Shown here: in pieces, positions 31,769 through 36,075 of the stretch | Layout of the letters: each line of letters starts with the position of its first letter | Numbering within the stretch: position 1 is the stretch's first letter | Assembly (NCBI GenBank): GCA_041859375.1 | Contig: JBHEKP010000019.1 | Coordinates: 1-36,075, forward strand | Direction: 5' to 3' | Length of the DNA stretch: 36,075 bases | DNA from: JBHEKP01 sp041859375 | GTDB taxonomy: Bacteria; Hydrogenedentota; Hydrogenedentia; Hydrogenedentales; CAITNO01 | Translations under genes and position numbers: made by a program | Notes under the pieces: model-generated | What the model was told of the DNA's origin: nothing | The model's database searches: none | Seen by the model: only the letters and a program-made list of their open reading frames with translations

Positions 31769-33769
31769 ATGAAACGGATTCGGCCAAACCCAGGAAGGAA
31801 CATCAGAGGCATGATTATGACCGCGCTGCTGCTTGCGGGAATGGCGGGATGCGCCGCCGCCCCGTTTAAAACCGTTGATTACGCGCTTGGCGCGCACCAG
31901 GATGCCTGGCTGCGCCATCCCGTGCTGGGCGATCCTTCCTTTGACACTTTTGAACGCGCCCCGGCCAATCCCGTGGTGCGCGGCACGGAACCCTTCGAGT
32001 GGCCGGTGAACGGTTTTCTCTTTGAGGATCCCGTCAGCGGGCACTGGTACCTGTACGTGGGCCATTATCTCCGGGGCTATGCTTTTTCAACGGATCAGCC
32101 CTCCCACTGCACCGTGCTGCGCTCCACCGATCGGGGCGGCCACTGGGAACCGCTGGGCAGGGCGCTGGCCCAGGGAAACCACCTCTTCACCGGGGAGGTC
32201 TCCCCCCTGCACAGCGCACCCGATGTGTCTGTGCTGCATGACAAGGGCAAATATCACATGGTTTTTGACTGGGCCTCCCAGAACACCACCTGGGAAAACG
32301 CATCCAACCCTCCGACGGAGGCAAACAGCGGTGCGGGCTACGCCTGGTCGGACACGCCGGGCGGCCCCTTCCACCCCGTGGCGAATCCGGTGGTCACCAC
32401 CCGCGCCCAGGTACCCATGCTGGGCAAATACCGGCGCATGTACGCATCCACCCTGCTTCGAAGGGCGGAGGACTGGCTGGTGCTGACCCTCACCGATTCC
32501 GGGCCCTTTTTCGGCTGGGCGCTGGCGGGCATGACCGCCCCCTCGCCGGAGGGCCCCTGGACGGAGGCAAAACTGCTGCTTCACCCCGAAAGGGCGGCAT
32601 GGCACCCACCGCTGCTGGAATTTTTCCCCGCCTTTGTTCATGAGGGGTGGGTGTACGCCCCGGCCACATCGGTGGCGCGCAACCGTAACTATCAGGCTCT
32701 TTTCCGCGCCCCCCTTGACCGGGCGATGGATCCGGCGGCGTGGGAACTTTTCCAGGCGGGCTCGATCTGGCATGCCGATCCGGTGGAATGGGAAACGGCG
32801 GGCATCTGGGGCCAGACTTTTTCCGGGTTTGTGGACGCCGCCGGAACCTTCAACGTCATGTTCCCCTCCCGCGACAAGAACGGCTGCGGCACCATCAACC
32901 TGGCTTCCCGCCCCTGGAACCGCCCCTTCAGGGAACGCGGTTTTACGCTGAGCGGCCACGGCGGCCCGTCCATCACCCTGCTCAAGCACGGCATGGCAAT
33001 GCATTCCCTGAAGGTGGACCTGACCCTGCATGGCACGGCGGAAATCCTGTGGGATTACACTGGCGTGCCGGACCCGGACAGGCCCGCTTCGGACGCGGTG
33101 CCCCATCCCCATGCCCTGGCTGGATACACAGGGCTGGAACTGGGTGAAAAGGGATGGGCCCTGCGGCGGGTGGACAAGAATGGCACGGCTGCGGTGGCGG
33201 CGTCGGGGAATGCCCCCGTGGCGGGTGACTGCGCGCTGGAGATGGAATGGGCCGAAGATAAACTCACCATCCAGCTCAACAAGACCATGGTCTGGACGGG
33301 TGCCCTGCCCGCGCCCGCGGGAGTGCCGGGCATGATCCTGCGCGAAAACAGCCATGCCAAAGTGACCCGCTTTGAAGTGGGCGGAACAAGACGCCCCGCG
33401 TCACTTTTCTGGGGATGGCGCGAGGGGATGCTTTGCGCCGCGCAACAGTCGGCGGACTGGCGGGTGGTGGACACCCCCGACTCCCGGTGCGGTTCCCACA
33501 TTGTCCCCGCCCGTGCCGGACTGCAACTGAAGTGGAACATCGAGGGAGCCGGTTTCAAAATTTGGGCTCCTGCGGGACCGGACTTCGGCGGCGCGGAGGT
33601 GCTGGTGGACGGGAATCCGGCGGGCATGCTCGTGTGCCATGAGGGCAAAGAATCACCCGCTGCCCCCCGCTTTGCCGTGGAAAACCTGCCCTCCGGCAGG
33701 CACACCATCATCCTGAATTTCGGCGACAGCCCCGTTCCCGTCGAATGCCTGGAGGTGATGATGCCGTGA
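31769..33769 (+). CDS. GH43-like beta-propeller lipoprotein
   Basis: 666 residues. A basic n-region (MKRIRPNPGRNIR) and lipobox (LLAGMAGC, Cys28) mark a lipoprotein. The middle has repeated propeller strands of the GH43/GH32 superfamily (VNGFLFEDPVSGHWYLYVGHY, APDVSVLHDKGKYHMVFDWAS, AYAWSDTPGGPFHPV-like, EFFPAFVHEGWVYAPAT, FSGFVDAAGTFNVMFPSR). A C-terminal beta-sandwich region follows (LQLKWNIEGAGFKIWAP...SGRHTIILNFGDSPVPVE). It may cut or bind a polysaccharide; catalytic acids could not be placed with confidence. A TATAAA near 31763 with TTGGGG could start RNA after ATG 31769, in which case ATG 31811 would be the start; the signal peptide favours 31769. Confidence 0.72.
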   Translation: MKRIRPNPGRNIRGMIMTALLLAGMAGCAAAPFKTVDYALGAHQDAWLRHPVLGDPSFDTFERAPANPVVRGTEPFEWPVNGFLFEDPVSGHWYLYVGHYLRGYAFSTDQPSHCTVLRSTDRGGHWEPLGRALAQGNHLFTGEVSPLHSAPDVSVLHDKGKYHMVFDWASQNTTWENASNPPTEANSGAGYAWSDTPGGPFHPVANPVVTTRAQVPMLGKYRRMYASTLLRRAEDWLVLTLTDSGPFFGWALAGMTAPSPEGPWTEAKLLLHPERAAWHPPLLEFFPAFVHEGWVYAPATSVARNRNYQALFRAPLDRAMDPAAWELFQAGSIWHADPVEWETAGIWGQTFSGFVDAAGTFNVMFPSRDKNGCGTINLASRPWNRPFRERGFTLSGHGGPSITLLKHGMAMHSLKVDLTLHGTAEILWDYTGVPDPDRPASDAVPHPHALAGYTGLELGEKGWALRRVDKNGTAAVAASGNAPVAGDCALEMEWAEDKLTIQLNKTMVWTGALPAPAGVPGMILRENSHAKVTRFEVGGTRRPASLFWGWREGMLCAAQQSADWRVVDTPDSRCGSHIVPARAGLQLKWNIEGAGFKIWAPAGPDFGGAEVLVDGNPAGMLVCHEGKESPAAPRFAVENLPSGRHTIILNFGDSPVPVECLEVMMP

Positions 33770-33884
33770 ACCGGCGAAATCCGGATGGTGTTTTCCGCCC
33801 CGCGATGACGGTTTCAATGGTTGGATGGCGCCTGTAAGAGGACGGACGGGCCCGGCATGTCTTCCCCTACAAAGGAAAAGGAAA

Positions 33885-34607
33885 ATGGCAAAAAAACTGC
33901 CTGAAATCACAGTTGCCGCAGACGCGGCGGAGTTGGCCCTGAAAGGTGCGGACCTGGTGCTTGGCGCGGTGCGGACGCGGCCGGAGGGGTAGGTCTGCCT
34001 GGCCACGGGGGACAGCCCGAGGGGCCTTTACGCCGGGATGGCGGCGCGGTCGGAGGCGTTTCAGCGGACGCGCTTTCTCAAGCTGGACGAGTGGGGCGGC
34101 ATTCCGGCGGATGATCCGTCCACCTGCCAGACCTACATCGAACGGCATGTGCTGACGCCCATGGGACTGCCGAAGGAGCACCTGGACGGGTTTGACCCGG
34201 AGAATGCGACGCCGGAGGCGGAGTGCGCCCGCATCCGGGGCCTTGTGGCGGCGGCGGGCGGGCTGGACCTGTGCATTTTGGGCATGGGCGCGGACGGCCA
34301 CATCGGCCTGAATTATCCGGCGGCGGAACTGCCGCCGACCGCCCATGTGACGGGTCCGGAGACGCTGCGCCACGCCATGCTCCAGTCGGCGCGCACCGCG
34401 CCCACCCACGGTATGACGCTGGGCATGGCGGAGGTGCTTCAGGCGCGGATGATCGTGCTCGTCATCAACGGCGCGGGAAAGGCGGAGGCCGCGGCGCGGC
34501 TGCTGCACGGCCCCATCACCACGCAGTTCCCCGCATCGCTGCTGTGGATGCACCCGAACCTGCACTGCCTGCTGGATGCGGAGTCCGCCGCCAAGTTGCA
34601 GGGATGA
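33885..34607 (+). pseudogene. Glucosamine/galactosamine-6-phosphate deaminase-like gene broken by in-frame TAG
   Basis: Reading from ATG 33885 (AAGGA seven bases upstream) gives 35 codons, then TAG at 33990-33992, then 204 more codons in the same frame to TGA 34607. The whole frame is a NagB/AgaI-type protein: LATGDSPRG phosphate loop directly after the TAG, KLDEWGG (catalytic Asp68), LGMGADGHIGLN, THGMTLGMAEVLQARMIVLVINGAGKAEA and TTQFPASLLWMHP. These enzymes turn amino-sugar 6-phosphates into keto-sugar phosphates and ammonia. TAG is used as a normal stop by at least four other genes here, so recoding is unlikely. An internal ATG (34038) would give 189 residues lacking the phosphate loop. 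It is either a recent pseudogene or a single-base sequence error. Confidence 0.82.
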
Positions 34608-34611
34608 CGGG

Positions 34612-35208
34612 TCACCCCCGCTCTTTGAAGCGTATTTCCCCGAAGTCTTCCGGATGCCTGGCGGTGATTCCGGCGTAGAATTCACGCATTCGGGCCAGGT
34701 CCGCCTCCGCATCGCCGGTGAGGGTGAGCACCGGCCCCAGTCCGCCCGCCCTGCGCTTGTAGTCCAAATAACCAAGGACCAGCGGCACGCCGGACTCCAC
34801 CGCGACCCGGTAGAAGCCGGATTTCCAGTATTCCGTCCGTCTGCGCGTGCCCTCCGGCGCAAGGACCAGAAACATTCTTGGCTGTACCCTGAATGCCTCC
34901 ACCGCCTGCTCCACCAGTCCATGGTGGCGGCTGCGGTCCACCGGGATGCCCCCCAATGCGCGCAACAGCGGCCCAACCGGCCCCCGGAAAATCGAATCTT
35001 TTCCCAGCCAGTTGCCCTTGATGCCAAGCACCCAAGAAATCAGCAGGCCATGGAAGAAGTCCCAGTTTGAGGTGTGGGGTGCCACGATGCAGACCCATTT
35101 GTCCGCATCGGGCACACGACCTTCCGCCTTCCAGCCGAGAAGCCACAGCCCAACACGTCCCAGTAGCCGCAGCAGCGGATTCACCCTGCTTGTCGCCTTA
35201 ATCTCCAT
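34612..35208 (-). CDS. 1-acyl-sn-glycerol-3-phosphate acyltransferase-like (LPLAT) protein
   Basis: About 198 residues. Acyltransferase motifs are APHTSNWDFFHG (H-x4-D), GKDSIFRGPVGPLLRALGGIPVDR, LAPEGTRRR and SGVPLVLGYLDYKRRAG. Such enzymes acylate lysophosphatidic acid or similar lipids at the inner membrane. ATG 35208 has GGGAG five bases upstream and fits the predicted RNA start near 35237; ATG 35226 is the alternative. It runs convergent to the broken deaminase gene, with four bases between the stops. It differs from the DUF374 protein at 18391. Confidence 0.88.
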   Translation of the reverse strand: MEIKATSRVNPLLRLLGRVGLWLLGWKAEGRVPDADKWVCIVAPHTSNWDFFHGLLISWVLGIKGNWLGKDSIFRGPVGPLLRALGGIPVDRSRHHGLVEQAVEAFRVQPRMFLVLAPEGTRRRTEYWKSGFYRVAVESGVPLVLGYLDYKRRAGGLGPVLTLTGDAEADLARMREFYAGITARHPEDFGEIRFKERG

Positions 35209-35243
35209 GCGCGCTCCCATTGTCATGCTTCTTACTGTTTGTT

Positions 35244-35273
35244 ATTATACAACACCGCATAGCGCCATGCCAT
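35244..35273 (-). promoter_or_regulatory. Promoter of the LPLAT gene
   Basis: Minus strand ATGGCA (35273-35268), 18-base spacer, perfect TATAAT (35249-35244). The predicted start near 35237 supports ATG 35208 as the translation start. Confidence 0.5.
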
Positions 35274-35337
35274 TTCCGCAAACCCAAGAGGGTCGTGTAC
35301 AATTCCGCCGGAATAAACGCGCATTCAGGAGCCGGTC

Positions 35338-36075
35338 ATGCCAAGTCCAGAAACCCTCCCCCCCCTGCCGTACGCATTCCACGTGATGGCCAAGCCCACC
35401 GGCCCCATCTGCAACCTGGACTGCCACTACTGTTTTTACCTTGAAAAGGAAAAACTCTACGGGGACAAGAAACAGTGGGCCATGGCGGAGGAGGTGCTGG
35501 AGCGGCATATCAGTTCATTCATCGCATCGCAGCAGGCACCGGAGATTACCTTTGCGTGGCAGGGTGGCGAGCCGACCCTGCTGGGGGTGGACTTTTTCCG
35601 GCGGGCGGTGGCGCTGCAACAGGAGCACGCCGGGGGCCGCCGCGTGCTGAACACGTTCCAGACGAACGGGGTGCTCATCAACGATGCCTGGGCGGAATTC
35701 CTGAAGGAAAACGAATTTCTTGTGGGCCTTTCCATTGACGGCCCGGAGCCGTTGCACAACGCATACCGGCGGGACAAGGGCGGCCACCCGACCTTCAACA
35801 AGGTGATGAAGGGCCTGGAATGCCTGAAGCGGCACGGGGTGGAGTTCAACACACTCACCTGCATCCACGCGGGCAACGTGGAAAAACCGCTGGACGTGTA
35901 CTGCTTCCTGCGGGAGCAGGGCAGCGGTTTCATCCAGTTCATCCCGATTGTGGAGCGGCTGCTGCCGGAACCCGGCGCGGACGGCCTGACGCTGGTGCGG
36001 CCTGATGACATGCCGGAGGCGCAGGTTGCTCCTTGGTGCGCGCGGCCGGAGCAGTACGGACGATTCCTTGTGTCG
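35338..36075 (+). CDS. Anaerobic sulfatase-maturating enzyme, radical SAM (3' end outside window)
   Basis: 246 codons visible, open at the right edge. The radical SAM cluster is Cys25, Cys29, Cys32 (CNLDCHYCFYLEKEKLY), followed by WQGGEPTLLG, FQTNGVLI and LSIDGP, all typical of anSME. The enzyme oxidises a Cys or Ser of sulfatases to formylglycine. The C-terminal SPASM cysteines would lie mostly beyond the window. ATG 35338 has AGGAG six bases upstream; a TACAAT (35298-35303) may be the -10 box. No sulfatase gene is visible here; one may lie to the right. It fits a sulfated-glycan diet under low oxygen. Confidence 0.93.
   Translation, partial: MPSPETLPPLPYAFHVMAKPTGPICNLDCHYCFYLEKEKLYGDKKQWAMAEEVLERHISSFIASQQAPEITFAWQGGEPTLLGVDFFRRAVALQQEHAGGRRVLNTFQTNGVLINDAWAEFLKENEFLVGLSIDGPEPLHNAYRRDKGGHPTFNKVMKGLECLKRHGVEFNTLTCIHAGNVEKPLDVYCFLREQGSGFIQFIPIVERLLPEPGADGLTLVRPDDMPEAQVAPWCARPEQYGRFLVS

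Noticed and set aside
32087..33355. Minus-strand open frame of 422 codons
   Set aside because: Antisense to the GH43-like lipoprotein; no domain and no ribosome binding site.
33990..33992. Recoded TAG (pyrrolysine or suppressor)
   Set aside because: TAG is the plain stop of the GGQ gene, gspM, rlmN and the DUF374 gene in this window, and no family residue is expected to be pyrrolysine.

Overview
The window is a high-GC chromosomal segment from a Gram-negative-type (diderm) bacterium. Signs of two membranes are a type II secretion (T2SS) gene cluster with an outer-membrane secretin, several lipoproteins with clear lipoboxes, an AsmA-like protein, a LolA/LolB-like lipoprotein, a GmhA-type isomerase and two lysophospholipid-acyltransferase-type enzymes. 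A (Gly-Glu)n spacer before a C-terminal membrane anchor, big exported proteases, a GH43-like lipoprotein and an anaerobic sulfatase-maturase recall environmental polymer degraders such as Candidatus Hydrogenedentota or Planctomycetes/Lentisphaerae relatives. That placement is inference; a recA or rpmB phylogeny would decide it. Codon use looks chromosomal throughout. I see no tRNA, rRNA, CRISPR array, insertion sequence or prophage, and no gene-free stretch longer than about 300 bases.

Layout. 1-7213 (minus strand): a lipoprotein cut by the window edge, a small GGQ release-factor-like protein, two paralogous lysyl-endopeptidase-like exported serine proteases with different C-terminal tails, a GmhA-like SIS isomerase and an aldo/keto reductase with two Fe-S motifs. 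7270-9054: a divergent pair with overlapping promoters, one a small membrane protein and the other a lipoprotein made of three secretin-N0/STN-like repeats. 9152-11314: a PqaA-type exported hydrolase closed by a strong terminator. 11493-15648: recA, with a LexA-box-like site upstream, overlapping a 1042-residue AsmA-like gene. 15770-19107: a probable operon of a zinc-ribbon protein, a SPOR protein, PanE and a DUF374 acyltransferase, read from a promoter whose spacer holds one arm of a perfect inverted repeat. 19104-21085 (minus): lipoprotein and rlmN. 21259-21596: rpmB with terminator. 21599-22063 (minus): DUF2147 protein.

22170-31618 (minus): a T2SS/type IV pilus-like cluster in transcription order gspG, H, I, J, K, L (PilM-PilN fusion), M, a GspC/PilP-like protein, then gspD from its own promoter. 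No gspE, gspF or prepilin peptidase gene is present. 31769-36075: a GH43-like lipoprotein, a glucosamine-6-phosphate-deaminase-like gene broken by an in-frame TAG, an acyltransferase, and the start of an anaerobic sulfatase-maturase.

The likely theme is export. The T2SS would carry exported hydrolases of the protease and PqaA type across the outer membrane, and the right-hand genes suggest use of sulfated or amino-sugar polysaccharides. The most unusual items are the triple-STN lipoprotein with its divergent membrane partner, the amber-broken deaminase, the low-complexity inserts in secretion proteins (Asn11 in the secretin, Pro14 in the GspC-like protein), and the operator-like inverted repeat before the zinc-ribbon gene.
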